Source: Clostridium sp. Marseille-P2415 (GTDB lineage: Bacteria; Bacillota; Clostridia; Lachnospirales; Lachnospiraceae). From it: 64,000 nt of DNA. Shown in pieces: positions 43,840 through 52,978 of the stretch. The position numbers and the translations under genes were made by a program. Every line of letters starts with the position of its first letter. Position 1 is the stretch's first letter. The stretch is from positions 3,682,286-3,746,285 of the forward strand of contig NZ_LT732526.1 in the NCBI RefSeq assembly GCF_900155545.1. The letters are read 5' to 3'. The notes under the pieces are model-generated. The model made no database searches. It was given only the letters and a program-made list of their open reading frames with translations, and was not told the DNA's origin.

Positions 43840-45510
43840 ATGGGACAGAACAGTATAAATAGAAAAACCATAGTAATAGGCCACAAAAATCCGGATACGG
43901 ATTCCATCTGCTCAGCGGTCTGTTATGCGAACTTAAAGAGGATACTGACAGGAGACGATTATCAGCCGGGCCGGGCGGGCCACGTCAATGAGGAAACACA
44001 ATTTGTTCTCAACTATTTCGGAATAGAAGCACCGGAGTTTGTGGAGAACGTAAAAACCCAGGTTCGTGATATTGAGATCCGTGAGACAAAGGGCGTTAAG
44101 AAAAACCTGTCCTTGAAAAAGGCCTGGAACCTTATGCAGGAAGCAAATGTTGTAACCATACCGGCTGTTACCGAGGATGGGATGCTGGAAGGGCTGATCA
44201 CGGTAGGTGACATCGCAAAGTCCTATATGAATGTATATGACAGCAGCATTTTATCAAAGGCAAATACCCAGTATGCCAATATCGCGGAGACCCTGGAAGG
44301 GGGCATGGTGGTCGGTGACAAGAACGAATATTTTAATAACGGTAAGGTTCTCATAGCTGCGGCCAATCCGGATATGATGGAATATTACATTTCAAAGGGT
44401 GATCTGGTGATATTGGGAAACCGTTATGAATCCCAGCTTTGTGCCATTGAGATGGAAGCGGCCTGCATCATTGTCTGCGAGGGAGCAGCGGTATCCATGA
44501 CGATCAAAAAGCTGGCACAGGAGCGGGGCTGTACGGTTATGACGACCCCTTACGATACTTATACGGCAGCCCGTCTTGTAAACCAGAGCATGCCCATCAG
44601 TTATTTCATGAAGACCGAGGGACTGATCACCTTTGAAGTGGAAGATTACATCGATGACATAAAAGAAGTCATGGCGAGCAAGCGCCACCGGGATTTCCCG
44701 GTTCTTGATAAGAATGGAAAATACAAAGGAATGATTTCCCGCCGGAACTTATTAGGCGCAAAGGGAAAGCGCCTGATCCTGGTGGACCACAACGAAAGAT
44801 CCCAGGCGGTGGAAGGAATGGAAAGTGCGGAGATACTGGAAATCATTGACCATCACCGGCTTGGGACCGTGGAGACCATTGCGCCGGTGTTTTTCCGAAA
44901 CCAGCCGGTGGGCTGTACGGCAACCATCGTATACCAGATGTATCAGGAAAATAATATTAAGATAGAGCCGCAAATTGCCGGATTGTTATGCAGCGCCATT
45001 ATTTCCGATACCCTTTTATTCCGTTCGCCTACCTGTACGGCGTCGGATAAACAGGCGGCCCTTACCCTTGCCGACATCGCGGGAATCCAGGTGGAAAAAT
45101 ATGCCTCCTCCATGTTTGCGGCAGGAAGTAACTTAAAGGGAAAGACGGATGGAGAGATTTTTTATCAGGATTTCAAAAAGTTTACCGTTGGAAAGGCAGC
45201 CTTTGGTGTCGGACAGATCAGTTCCCTTAATTCCGATGAGCTGGATGAATTAAAAGACCGGATGCTTCCTTACATGAAAAAAGCCAGGGAAGAGCATGGC
45301 GTGGACATGATGTTCTTTATGCTTACCAACATTCTTACGGAATCCACAGAGCTGCTGTGTGAGGGCCAGGGAGCGAAACAGATGATCGCAGGAGCCTTTC
45401 GCGCGGAGGAAGATGATCCCAATGCGAAAGATCATATCGTAAGCCTGCCCGGCGTGGTGTCTAGAAAGAAGCAGCTGATCCCTGGTATCATGCTGGCGGT
45501 TCAGGAATAG
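43840..45510 (+). CDS. ppaC: Manganese-dependent inorganic pyrophosphatase with CBS/DRTGG regulatory insert
   Basis: Family II (DHH) pyrophosphatase. Catalytic motifs GHKNPDTDS (residues ~12-20) and IIDHHRLG (~342) plus a DHHA2 C-terminal domain. The middle ~200 residues hold two CBS motifs split by a DRTGG domain, which bind adenine nucleotides (AMP/ADP inhibit, ATP or Ap4A activate in known clostridial enzymes). 556 aa, typical of the regulated form. GGGAGG precedes the start. Confidence 0.95.
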   Translation: MGQNSINRKTIVIGHKNPDTDSICSAVCYANLKRILTGDDYQPGRAGHVNEETQFVLNYFGIEAPEFVENVKTQVRDIEIRETKGVKKNLSLKKAWNLMQEANVVTIPAVTEDGMLEGLITVGDIAKSYMNVYDSSILSKANTQYANIAETLEGGMVVGDKNEYFNNGKVLIAAANPDMMEYYISKGDLVILGNRYESQLCAIEMEAACIIVCEGAAVSMTIKKLAQERGCTVMTTPYDTYTAARLVNQSMPISYFMKTEGLITFEVEDYIDDIKEVMASKRHRDFPVLDKNGKYKGMISRRNLLGAKGKRLILVDHNERSQAVEGMESAEILEIIDHHRLGTVETIAPVFFRNQPVGCTATIVYQMYQENNIKIEPQIAGLLCSAIISDTLLFRSPTCTASDKQAALTLADIAGIQVEKYASSMFAAGSNLKGKTDGEIFYQDFKKFTVGKAAFGVGQISSLNSDELDELKDRMLPYMKKAREEHGVDMMFFMLTNILTESTELLCEGQGAKQMIAGAFRAEEDDPNAKDHIVSLPGVVSRKKQLIPGIMLAVQE

Positions 45511-45525
45511 GGGAGGCCGGATAAG

Positions 45526-46164
45526 ATGAAGAAGCAGGAGTCCAACGAGAATAAAAAGCCTGCGGCAGCACGCAAGGTCACATGGAAGCCGGGAAATATG
45601 CTCTATCCGGTTCCGGCAGTAATGGTGAGCTGCCGGAGAGAAGGGGAAACACCCAATATTATAACCGTTGCATGGGCCGGGACCATATGCTCATCCCCGG
45701 CCATGCTTTCCATATCCATTCGCCCGGAACGGTATTCCTACGATATCATAAAAGAAACAGAAGAATTCGCGGTGAATCTGGTTACAAAGGATCTGGTGCG
45801 CGCTGCAGATTATTGCGGGGTGAAGTCTGGCAGGGACGTGGATAAATTTACGGAAATGAATCTGACACCTTGTGCATTGAAGCATATCAAAGCGCCTGGT
45901 ATAGAAGAAAGTCCTGTGAATTTAGCCTGCAGAGTGTTGGAAATAAAGCACTTGGGAAGCCATGATCTGTTTTTAGCTGAGGTGATCGGGGTGACTGTGG
46001 ACAGCCGGTATATGGATGAGAAAGAAAAATTCCATTTAAATCAGGCAGGCCTGGTAGCCTATTCCCATGGAGAATATTTTGAACTGGGGAAAAAGCTTGG
46101 CAGCTTTGGCTATTCTGTAAGAAAAACAGAGAAGAAGCCGGCGGGCAGGAGGAAAAACAAATGA
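45526..46164 (+). CDS. Flavin reductase-like (split-barrel FMN-binding) protein
   Basis: 212 residues. The core TVAWAGTICSSPAMLSISIRPERYSYDIIKETEEFAVNL pattern is typical of the flavin reductase/FMN-binding split barrel, such as flavoredoxin. C-terminal tail is Lys/Arg-rich. It could reduce or hold FMN for an unknown partner. The start follows the pyrophosphatase by 15 bases and its stop overlaps the aroK-like start, so the three genes form a unit. Confidence 0.86.
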   Translation: MKKQESNENKKPAAARKVTWKPGNMLYPVPAVMVSCRREGETPNIITVAWAGTICSSPAMLSISIRPERYSYDIIKETEEFAVNLVTKDLVRAADYCGVKSGRDVDKFTEMNLTPCALKHIKAPGIEESPVNLACRVLEIKHLGSHDLFLAEVIGVTVDSRYMDEKEKFHLNQAGLVAYSHGEYFELGKKLGSFGYSVRKTEKKPAGRRKNK

Positions 46165-46688
46165 TGAATAAACTTGACAACATTACACTGATCGGAATGC
46201 CGGCTTCCGGTAAGAGTACGGTGGGGGTCCTGTTAGCAAAACGCCTGGGATACTCTTTTGTAGACGTGGACATCATTATCCAGGAACAGGAAGGGCGCCT
46301 TTTAAAGGAAATCATAGCAGAGGAGGGCCAGGAGGGATTTCTTAAGGTGGAGAACCGGATCAATGCCGGTCTGGATGTCCATCACAGCGTCATTGCTCCC
46401 GGTGGAAGTGTGATATATGGAAAAGAGGCCATGGAGCATTTAAAAGAAATCAGCATTGTGGTTTATTTAAAGCTCAGTTATGAAGATGTGAAGGAGCGGC
46501 TGGGAAACCTGGTGGACCGCGGTGTGGTATTAAAAGATGGTATGACATTAAAGGACTTGTATGACGAACGGATCCCTTATTATAAGAAATATGCGGACAT
46601 AACCATGGATGAAACCGGGCTTGATGCAGGGGAGACCGTAGATCAGCTCAGAGCGTTTATGGAGGAGAAGTTCGGTTTAACTACATAA
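46161..46688 (+). CDS. Shikimate kinase-like protein, atypical
   Basis: P-loop kinase of the AroK family: Walker A GMPASGKST, then FVDVD in the position of the shikimate-binding Asp, and ERIPYYKKYADITMD matching the RxPLYxxxAD segment. Two usual features differ: the shikimate-binding FRxxE is FLKVE, so Lys replaces Arg, and the GGG Walker B-like motif is PGGS. It stands outside any aromatic amino acid cluster. It may still be a shikimate kinase or may use another small alcohol. 175 aa. Confidence 0.78.
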   Translation: MMNKLDNITLIGMPASGKSTVGVLLAKRLGYSFVDVDIIIQEQEGRLLKEIIAEEGQEGFLKVENRINAGLDVHHSVIAPGGSVIYGKEAMEHLKEISIVVYLKLSYEDVKERLGNLVDRGVVLKDGMTLKDLYDERIPYYKKYADITMDETGLDAGETVDQLRAFMEEKFGLTT

Positions 46689-46778
46689 GATACGGAAATA
46701 TCTGCATATTTACTCAAAAGTCCGGGTAACGTGTATTATACCCATTGCTGCTGTGAAGTAATTGAATAAACCATATTG

Positions 46779-46815
46779 AAAAAGCCGATTCAGGCAAAAC
46801 CCGGATCGGCTCTTT
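46779..46815. terminator. Terminator between the AroK-like and mmsA genes
   Basis: GAAAAAGCCGAT / ATCGGCTCTTTC forms a stem with one mismatch around a 13-base loop, followed by ATTTTTAT. Lies between convergent genes. Confidence 0.7.
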
Positions 46816-46866
46816 CATTTTTATCGTTCTTGGCAAGGGGTACCGTTTACCCTTTCTTTTATTTAC

Positions 46867-48378
46867 TTAAATCGTACCATCCCAAGTGGAAACCTTCTCT
46901 TTTTGGGATTCCTCCTCATCAAACCACCGTGTGGTAACGACCTTGGATTCGGTGTAGAACCGCATGCCATCCTTGCCCAGGCAATGAAGATCGCCAAAGA
47001 AGGAGTTTTTGTGTCCCGCAAATGGGAAAAAGCCGATAGGTACCGGAATCCCCACATTGACTCCCACCATACCGCCGTCGGTCCGCCGGGCGAACTCTCT
47101 GGCATAATAGCCGGATCCTGTAAAGATAACAGATCCGTTAGCAAATTTGTTTTTATTCATCAAGGTAATGCCTTCTTCGAAATTCTTGACACGCTTGATG
47201 CACAGCACCGGCCCGAATATTTCAAAATCTCCAATGGACATGTCCGGCGTTACATGATCAAATATGGTAGGGCCTACATAGAAGCCATTTTCATAGCCGG
47301 GGACTTTGCAGCCGCGGCCATCAAGTACCAGCTTCGCACCTTCATCGATTCCTTTTTGGATGCAATCCTCCACCCACTTTTGATGGTCAGCATTTATGAC
47401 AGGTCCCAGGGCTGTGGACTTGTCATAAGCGGGGCCTACCTGCAGGTTCTTTGCCTGGGATACAATCTCGGCCACAAGATTGTCAGCTATGGATTCCTGA
47501 ACAACAACCACGGGCAGTGCCATGCAGCGTTCACCGGCACAGCCAAAGGCAGCATTGATAATGCCTGCTGCAGTACGCTTAATGGGCGCGTCCTCCAGAA
47601 CCAATGCATGATTCTTAGCCTCGCACAGTGCCTGGACCCGCTTGCCGTTCTTGGCTGCTGTTGAGTAGATGTGCAGTCCCACCTTTGTGGAGCCAACAAA
47701 GCTGACGCCTTTGATATCCGGATGGTTAAGGAATATCTCGGCCTCCTTGCGGGAGCAGGTGACAATGTTCAGTACGCCGTCAGGGAGGCCGGCCTCTTTG
47801 TAGAGCTCGGCGATACGCAGCGCGCTCTGGGGCGTGAACGTTGCAGCCTTCATGACGATTGTATTTCCGGTGGCAATGCACATAGGAGCCATCCAGCCCA
47901 TCGGGATCATTGCAGGGAAGTTAAATGGAATGATGCCGGCAAATACCCCTAATGACTCCCGGTACAGCACGGTATCAAAGCCTTTGGAGGTATCCTTAAG
48001 GCTCTCACCCATCATAATTGCAGGGGCTGTTATGGCGTTTTCGGTTCCTTCAATGGCTTTCAGCACGTCACCCTGGGCCTCAGACCATGCTTTTCCGTTT
48101 TCCTGGGCCACCAGGTAGGTGAGCTCGTCGAGGTGTTCGTGCAGAAGATCGCGCAGTTTGTATAGAACTTGAACTCTTTTTACAACTGGAGTTGCAGACC
48201 ATAACGGGTAAGCGGACTTTGCCGCTGCAATGGTACTCTCTACCTCGGCCTCGGTGCAGCACGGTACCTTGGCGATGACCGCGCCCGTGCTGGGATCATA
48301 TGCATCCAAATAATTCTGGGTTTTCGATTCTATAAAGGAACCGCCAGAAAAGAACTTTAGTTTCTTTACTTCAGACAT
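46867..48378 (-). CDS. mmsA: CoA-acylating methylmalonate-semialdehyde dehydrogenase-like protein
   Basis: Aldehyde dehydrogenase superfamily, MmsA/IolA branch, which oxidises (methyl)malonate semialdehyde to propionyl- or acetyl-CoA. Catalytic Cys in FGCAGERCMALPV, PFNFPAMIPMGWM, and VGVNVGIPVPIGFFPFAG are all typical. 503 aa. There are no inositol or valine catabolic genes around, so its substrate is open. GGAGG precedes the start. The LuxR-type gene upstream on the same strand may control it. Confidence 0.92.
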   Translation of the reverse strand: MSEVKKLKFFSGGSFIESKTQNYLDAYDPSTGAVIAKVPCCTEAEVESTIAAAKSAYPLWSATPVVKRVQVLYKLRDLLHEHLDELTYLVAQENGKAWSEAQGDVLKAIEGTENAITAPAIMMGESLKDTSKGFDTVLYRESLGVFAGIIPFNFPAMIPMGWMAPMCIATGNTIVMKAATFTPQSALRIAELYKEAGLPDGVLNIVTCSRKEAEIFLNHPDIKGVSFVGSTKVGLHIYSTAAKNGKRVQALCEAKNHALVLEDAPIKRTAAGIINAAFGCAGERCMALPVVVVQESIADNLVAEIVSQAKNLQVGPAYDKSTALGPVINADHQKWVEDCIQKGIDEGAKLVLDGRGCKVPGYENGFYVGPTIFDHVTPDMSIGDFEIFGPVLCIKRVKNFEEGITLMNKNKFANGSVIFTGSGYYAREFARRTDGGMVGVNVGIPVPIGFFPFAGHKNSFFGDLHCLGKDGMRFYTESKVVTTRWFDEEESQKEKVSTWDGTI

Positions 48379-48543
48379 TGTGAATTCCTCCTATCTATAG
48401 ACTATCATGTAAATATAGAATACAGCATGGGGGAATAATAAGTAAATTGTACTTAGGGTCTATTTATGTTCCACTTTTTGTTGAAAGCTGTAGAACATAC
48501 CTGTATATGTTCCTGGGAATTACCGGAATTACCATATAATGAT

Positions 48544-48582
48544 AAGAACCTGCATCGTATCAATATACTGCTGCAGGTTCTT
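48544..48582. terminator. Terminator hairpin after the LuxR-type gene
   Basis: AAGAACCTGCA / TGCAGGTTCTT, perfect 11-bp stem with a 17-base loop. It ends at the stop codon of the minus-strand gene and carries T-rich sequence on its right side, with AT-rich sequence on the left. Confidence 0.6.
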
Positions 48583-49352
48583 TATTTATCTGATTTTTTT
48601 TCGTGTTCTACCAGCTTAATCAGCCTGATTCTGTTGTTTACCTTCATTTTTTCGTATATATGATTGAGATGCTTTTTAAAAGTGGAGGTTGAAACAAAAA
48701 GTGTTTCGCAAATTTGTGTATCACTGTATCCCTCACAGATATAGTACAGTACCTCAAGCTCTCGTTTGGATAATTCATACTTTAACAAAGCCCTCTCCAA
48801 CTCAAACTTTCCGTCCAAGGTTTTTGAGCTTTTTTGCAGCAGCTTGTACAGCTGCAATGATATATGGTTTCTGAGGGTCCCCAGGACGCACATATCTCTG
48901 GTGTTAAAATTCTCAATGTCAGATTTACGCCACAATATAATGTATCCCAATAAATATTCTTTATGGTATAACACGATGCTAAGAGCCCGCTGTAAATCAT
49001 CAATTACTATATTGCGCATTTGCTCCTGATTTTTGAAATGAGACAGCACCGGACCCCGGGAAACCGGACCGGATAAATCCAGACAAAGCCCTGTTATGAA
49101 TGGACAGGTTTCCAACTGTTCTTTTAGGATTTGAATGTCTTCGTCCGGTACGTTTTCAGTGTGTATTTCTTTAACCGTGAGCGCACTTTCGTTTGGATAG
49201 GTAATGCAGAGTATGCCAATGGAATAATCCAATACCAAATTCAGAAATCCCAATACCTGCTTTGGAAAGTCATCATAATCTTCGACACAGTTTATGCGGT
49301 ATATGAGTTGTACTATAGTTAACCAATCGGCTACAGACAAAGACATACTCAT
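48582..49352 (-). CDS. LuxR-family transcriptional regulator
   Basis: C-terminal LuxR HTH (LSKRELEVLYYICEGYSDTQICETLFVSTSTFKKHLNHIYEKMKV in part, about residues 190-245) behind a ~180-residue N-terminal domain that looks GAF-like but has no clear ligand motif. ATG 49352 follows AAGGGAG by eight bases; the frame is open to 49430 without support. 256 aa. It precedes mmsA on the same strand and is a candidate activator of it. Closely related regulators were not recognised. Confidence 0.83.
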   Translation of the reverse strand: MSMSLSVADWLTIVQLIYRINCVEDYDDFPKQVLGFLNLVLDYSIGILCITYPNESALTVKEIHTENVPDEDIQILKEQLETCPFITGLCLDLSGPVSRGPVLSHFKNQEQMRNIVIDDLQRALSIVLYHKEYLLGYIILWRKSDIENFNTRDMCVLGTLRNHISLQLYKLLQKSSKTLDGKFELERALLKYELSKRELEVLYYICEGYSDTQICETLFVSTSTFKKHLNHIYEKMKVNNRIRLIKLVEHEKKSDK

Positions 49353-49461
49353 AGTATCAACTCCCTTGAAAAATTGTTTAATATTTATATTATTATAACT
49401 GGAAGTAAACATAATGTCAATGATATGCACAACATTCCATAGAACTGGAATTCTTTTATTT

Positions 49462-51144
49462 TTATATTTTTAATTTGAATTGATCCATCAGGTGTTTCAG
49501 CATCTGAGCCTGTCCGGCCATTTCCTGGCTTGCGGCAGCACTTTCCTCTGAAGTGGCGGAATTGGTCTGAACAACGCTTGAGATCTGGTCTATTCCCTGT
49601 GTTACCTGGGCCACGGCATAAGCCTGGTCCTCTGATGCCGCTGATATTTGATGTACCAGACCGGCGACCATCCGGGAGGACTGGACGATGCGGTCCATGG
49701 TTTCCGCCGTTTCTTTGGCAATGTGGTTTCCAGCTTCAATGGAATCCAAAGCCCGTTCGATTAATACTGCGGTGTTCTTGGAGGCTTCCTGACTCTTATT
49801 GGCAAGATTTCTGACTTCATCCGCAACAACGGCAAAGCCCTTGCCTGCTTCTCCTGCCCTTGCGGCCTCAACAGCTGCATTCAGGGCCAGAATGTTGGTC
49901 TGAAAAGCGATGTCTTCAATGGTCTTTATTACTTTTCCTATTTCAGCGGATGCATCGCTGATGGTATCCATAGCCTCCGTCAGATTCTGCATCCGTGTTT
50001 TCCCGAATTCAAGCTCCGCGGAGGTATCGTTCACCTGATTGTTTGTCTCTTTGGCATTTTCTGCATTCTGGTTTATATTGTTGGAAATATCATTGATGGT
50101 GGCAGCCAGTTCTTCTATGGAGGAGGCCTGTTCGGTTGCACCCTGGCTTAAGGCCTGCGCACTGCTTGCTACCTGCTCTGCACCGGAGGCTACCTGATCC
50201 GATGACTGGGTGATTCTGGTCATGACATCATTTAAGGATTGGGTCAGGTCCTGGATGGAAATCTGTACGGAGCGGAATTCCCCTTTAAATTCCTGGGAAT
50301 CATGGGGGATATCAAAATCCCCGTGAGCCATCCTGCTTGTGGTGGCGGAGATGTAATCCATATAATAGGAGATCCGTGTCATCATAGTTCTCATGCTGTC
50401 GGCAAGATGTCCCAGCTCATCCTCTGCGCGGAAATCCAGCCGGCATTTTAAATCACCCTGTGCCATTCGGTCGGCAACTTCTTTTAGTTCGTCGATCGGG
50501 CGGGTGATCCCTCTTGTTATGAACGCCGCAATGATAACGGAAACTGCGATGGAAACAAGTATGATCGCCCCCATTACAGCCACGAATATAGAAGTCTGGG
50601 TGGATAATTCTGCTGATTTTATATTGCCGGTATTTGATTTATCAGCAAGCAGGGTATTGATGGTATCAGCTATTTCAGCTGCCAGCGGGGCTGCCTTGCT
50701 GCGGAAAAAAGCCATTGATTCCTCTGGAGATTTCGTATCCGCCAGTTCGATTGACTGATCGCGTATTTCATCGTATGCTTTCATCTTCTCTGTCAGCTGG
50801 TTGTAAAGCTCCTTCTCGGAGGCTGTTTTCATCCGGGTCTGTACCTGCTGCATTTTTTGATTTATCGTATCGATCTGATTATTTAAATTTTCTTTCTGTT
50901 TCTCGGTTTCTTCCTTGCTGTCGGAAAAAATTATGTATAAAACTGTGGCCCTGTGGGCCTGAAAGGCCTGTCCCAGGCTTCCGATGTCTCCCTGGGCAAA
51001 TCCGTAATCCTGTAACTCGGTTTTATATTCATGATTAACGGTGCGAATCAGCATAATGCCTATCATCCCTGCCAAACCTGAAAATAATACAACGATAAGG
51101 AATGTTAAAATCAATCTCTTTCCGACGCTTAACTTTTTCAGCAT
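49462..51144 (-). CDS. Methyl-accepting chemotaxis protein
   Basis: 560 residues: first membrane helix (~11-33), four-helix-bundle sensor with many charged residues (~35-185), second helix (~186-208, IFVAVMGAIILVSIAVSVIIA), HAMP, and the MCP signalling domain with the tip [28 protein letters not shown]. It shares domain order with the receptor at 41704 but the sensors differ. Ligand unknown. Confidence 0.93.
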   Translation of the reverse strand: MLKKLSVGKRLILTFLIVVLFSGLAGMIGIMLIRTVNHEYKTELQDYGFAQGDIGSLGQAFQAHRATVLYIIFSDSKEETEKQKENLNNQIDTINQKMQQVQTRMKTASEKELYNQLTEKMKAYDEIRDQSIELADTKSPEESMAFFRSKAAPLAAEIADTINTLLADKSNTGNIKSAELSTQTSIFVAVMGAIILVSIAVSVIIAAFITRGITRPIDELKEVADRMAQGDLKCRLDFRAEDELGHLADSMRTMMTRISYYMDYISATTSRMAHGDFDIPHDSQEFKGEFRSVQISIQDLTQSLNDVMTRITQSSDQVASGAEQVASSAQALSQGATEQASSIEELAATINDISNNINQNAENAKETNNQVNDTSAELEFGKTRMQNLTEAMDTISDASAEIGKVIKTIEDIAFQTNILALNAAVEAARAGEAGKGFAVVADEVRNLANKSQEASKNTAVLIERALDSIEAGNHIAKETAETMDRIVQSSRMVAGLVHQISAASEDQAYAVAQVTQGIDQISSVVQTNSATSEESAAASQEMAGQAQMLKHLMDQFKLKI

Positions 51145-51345
51145 ATAGTTTTCCTCTCTGGTCTTTTATTTGGTATTTGTTATATCCATTCTTAGCAAAT
51201 AGCTGTTCTTTAAAATTCCTCCTTTTGATAGGTTGCTGTTTCTATCATGCTTTTGGACAGGCTTCAAAACTGGTATTAATTACATATTATTATATAATAT
51301 GGCAGCCTCTTGTGTTGTTCCAAAATATGGTATTATTGGTACATT

Positions 51346-51407
51346 ATAGTTATTTTTCTGACTATAGTCAAGAATAAGACTATACTCTATTCTATTTATA
51401 GAACTAT
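51346..51407 (+). promoter_or_regulatory. Cluster of ACTATA repeats before the small HTH gene
   Basis: The hexamer ACTATA or its complement TATAGT occurs four times in about 60 bases: TATAGT (51346 on), the palindrome GACTATAGTC (51360-51369), GACTATAC, and AACTATAG just before the ribosome binding site. This arrangement suggests multiple binding sites for the HTH protein encoded next, and may also affect the divergent chemoreceptor. Confidence 0.5.
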
Positions 51408-51422
51408 AGGAGGTCCGGCATT

Positions 51423-51641
51423 TTGATTAATTACAGCCCATTTTGGAAAACACTGGAGAAATCCAGAGAATCGACCTATACACTGATCTATAAATACCAT
51501 ATATCCAGCGCGACGATTGATAAGCTTCGCAAAAACAGGCCTATGAATACTACGACGCTCAATGATCTGTGCCGCATCTTAAACTGCAGGTTAGAGGATA
51601 TAGCAAGATATGTTCCGTCGGAAGAGGATTCCAGGCTGTAA
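51423..51641 (+). CDS. Small Cro/C1-type HTH regulator (YozG-like)
   Basis: 72 residues, almost all HTH: SPFWKTLEKSRESTYTLIYKYHISSATIDKLRKNRPMNTTTLNDLCRILNC in part. This type is widespread in Firmicutes. Start codon is TTG at 51423, nine bases after AGGAGG (51408-51413); no ATG fits. It is flanked by repeats upstream and a terminator downstream, so it is a single-gene unit. Confidence 0.85.
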   Translation: MINYSPFWKTLEKSRESTYTLIYKYHISSATIDKLRKNRPMNTTTLNDLCRILNCRLEDIARYVPSEEDSRL

Positions 51642-51657
51642 GAGGAAGGGAATAAAG

Positions 51658-51698
51658 AGCTGTTTCCTGCGTTTTTCGGGCAGGGGCCGGCTTTTTTT
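51658..51698 (+). terminator. Terminator after the small HTH gene
   Basis: AGCTGTTTCCTGC pairs with GCAGGGGCCGGCT with one mismatch and some G-T pairs, followed by seven T. Rho-independent type. Confidence 0.8.
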
Positions 51699-51804
51699 GA
51701 TGAAATCCGGTATTTGTATGCTTAAATCAATGAAAATGTTAAATGTAATACTTTACCAGAATTAGTATATTGCTTCCAACCGCGGTTCACTTAAGCGGCA
51801 AGTG

Positions 51805-51834
51805 TTGACATAATTCGCGCTGTGTGTATATTAT
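51805..51834 (+). promoter_or_regulatory. Promoter of the exopolysaccharide operon
   Basis: TTGACA (51805-51810), 18 bases, TATTAT (51829-51834), or 16 bases to TATATT. A dyad CACTT-AAGCGGC-AAGTG (51788-51804) touches the -35 box and may bind a regulator. Confidence 0.6.
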
Positions 51835-51877
51835 AAAATGAATCTTTAGTTTTATAAGTTAAAATGAATATGGCGGA

Positions 51878-52966
51878 ATGAGAATTGAAATGAAGCAAGC
51901 GGAAAAACACAGCATTATCCTTATCCCCTCTCTTGAGCCTGATGCAAAGCTTCCGGTTTACATAAAAGAGCTAAATAAATATGGACTATCCCGTATCGTG
52001 ATCGTGGATGACGGTTCCGGAGGAAATTACCAAAATATTTTTAATGCATTGGAAAACGGCGGATGCACCGTGCTTCGGCATAGGGAGAATCTTGGCAAAG
52101 GTACTGCACTTAAAACCGGCTTTCAATTTATTAAGGAAAACTTAAACGGTTATTCGTGCATTGTAACGGTGGATTCAGACGGTCAGCATGCCGCGAAGGA
52201 TGTATATAAGCTGATAAAAGAAGCCGTATGCCGGCCGGATGCCCTTTTGTTAGGGGTAAGAGATTTTAAAGAGGCCGGAGTTCCTGCTAAATCTCTTATT
52301 GGTAACCGTATTACATCGGCAGCATTTGCTGCGCTGTATGGGAGATACCTTTCTGATACCCAGACGGGACTCAGGGCTTTTGGTCCGATGCTCATGGATC
52401 AGATGCTTGCCATAAAGGGCAGCCGGTTTGAGTATGAAACTCAGGTTTTGATTACCTGTATCCGGTCTAAGATCCCCATCCTTACAATTCCGATTCAGAC
52501 AATTTATGAAAATGAAAATAGAAGCACCCATTTTAATGCCGTCGGAGACAGCTTGAAGATTATACGTATTATCACGTCTGATTTTATCAAGTTTTTTTCA
52601 TCTTCCATCATTTGCTCTGCAATTGATCTGGGTATAGCCTGGGCGCTGCTCGATTTACTGAAGTCCGTATTGCAGGGAAAGGACTTCCTTAGAATTATTT
52701 TTGCCACTGTGGCCGCACGATGGGTTTCGATTGCTGCAAATTATCTGTTGAATAAGAATTTTGTATTTCAGGACAAGCAGGCCAAAGGCCGTGGCCTTAT
52801 TCGTTATTTAATCCTGTGCGTGATCAATATACTCCTTTCTGCGGCCGGCGTGTATATTTTGCATACTGCATTGGGATCAAACGAAAAAATGGCAAAAATG
52901 ATCTGCGATACAGGTTTGTTTATTTTTAGTTATCAAATACAACAGCGCTGGGTATTCCGTGCGTAG
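51878..52966 (+). CDS. Glycosyltransferase family 2 with C-terminal GtrA domain
   Basis: Residues ~10-230 are a GT2 domain like dolichyl/polyprenyl-phosphate mannosyltransferases: IVIVDDGSGG, RENLGKGTALKTGF, VTVDSDGQH (the metal-binding Asp-x-Asp) and TQTGLRAFG. Residues ~232-362 form a GtrA-like four-helix membrane domain. Such fusions load a sugar on polyprenyl phosphate and help flip it. First gene of a three-gene unit with a synthase and a GT-C-like protein. Start ATG 51878 or 51890; Shine-Dalgarno is weak. Confidence 0.88.
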   Translation: MRIEMKQAEKHSIILIPSLEPDAKLPVYIKELNKYGLSRIVIVDDGSGGNYQNIFNALENGGCTVLRHRENLGKGTALKTGFQFIKENLNGYSCIVTVDSDGQHAAKDVYKLIKEAVCRPDALLLGVRDFKEAGVPAKSLIGNRITSAAFAALYGRYLSDTQTGLRAFGPMLMDQMLAIKGSRFEYETQVLITCIRSKIPILTIPIQTIYENENRSTHFNAVGDSLKIIRIITSDFIKFFSSSIICSAIDLGIAWALLDLLKSVLQGKDFLRIIFATVAARWVSIAANYLLNKNFVFQDKQAKGRGLIRYLILCVINILLSAAGVYILHTALGSNEKMAKMICDTGLFIFSYQIQQRWVFRA

Positions 52967-52978
52967 AGGGCTGGTTTC

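Noticed and set aside
46903-47664. Long open frame opposite the mmsA gene (about 250 codons)
   Set aside because: It is fully antisense to a well-conserved dehydrogenase, has no ribosome binding site and no recognisable domain; it is a codon-bias shadow.
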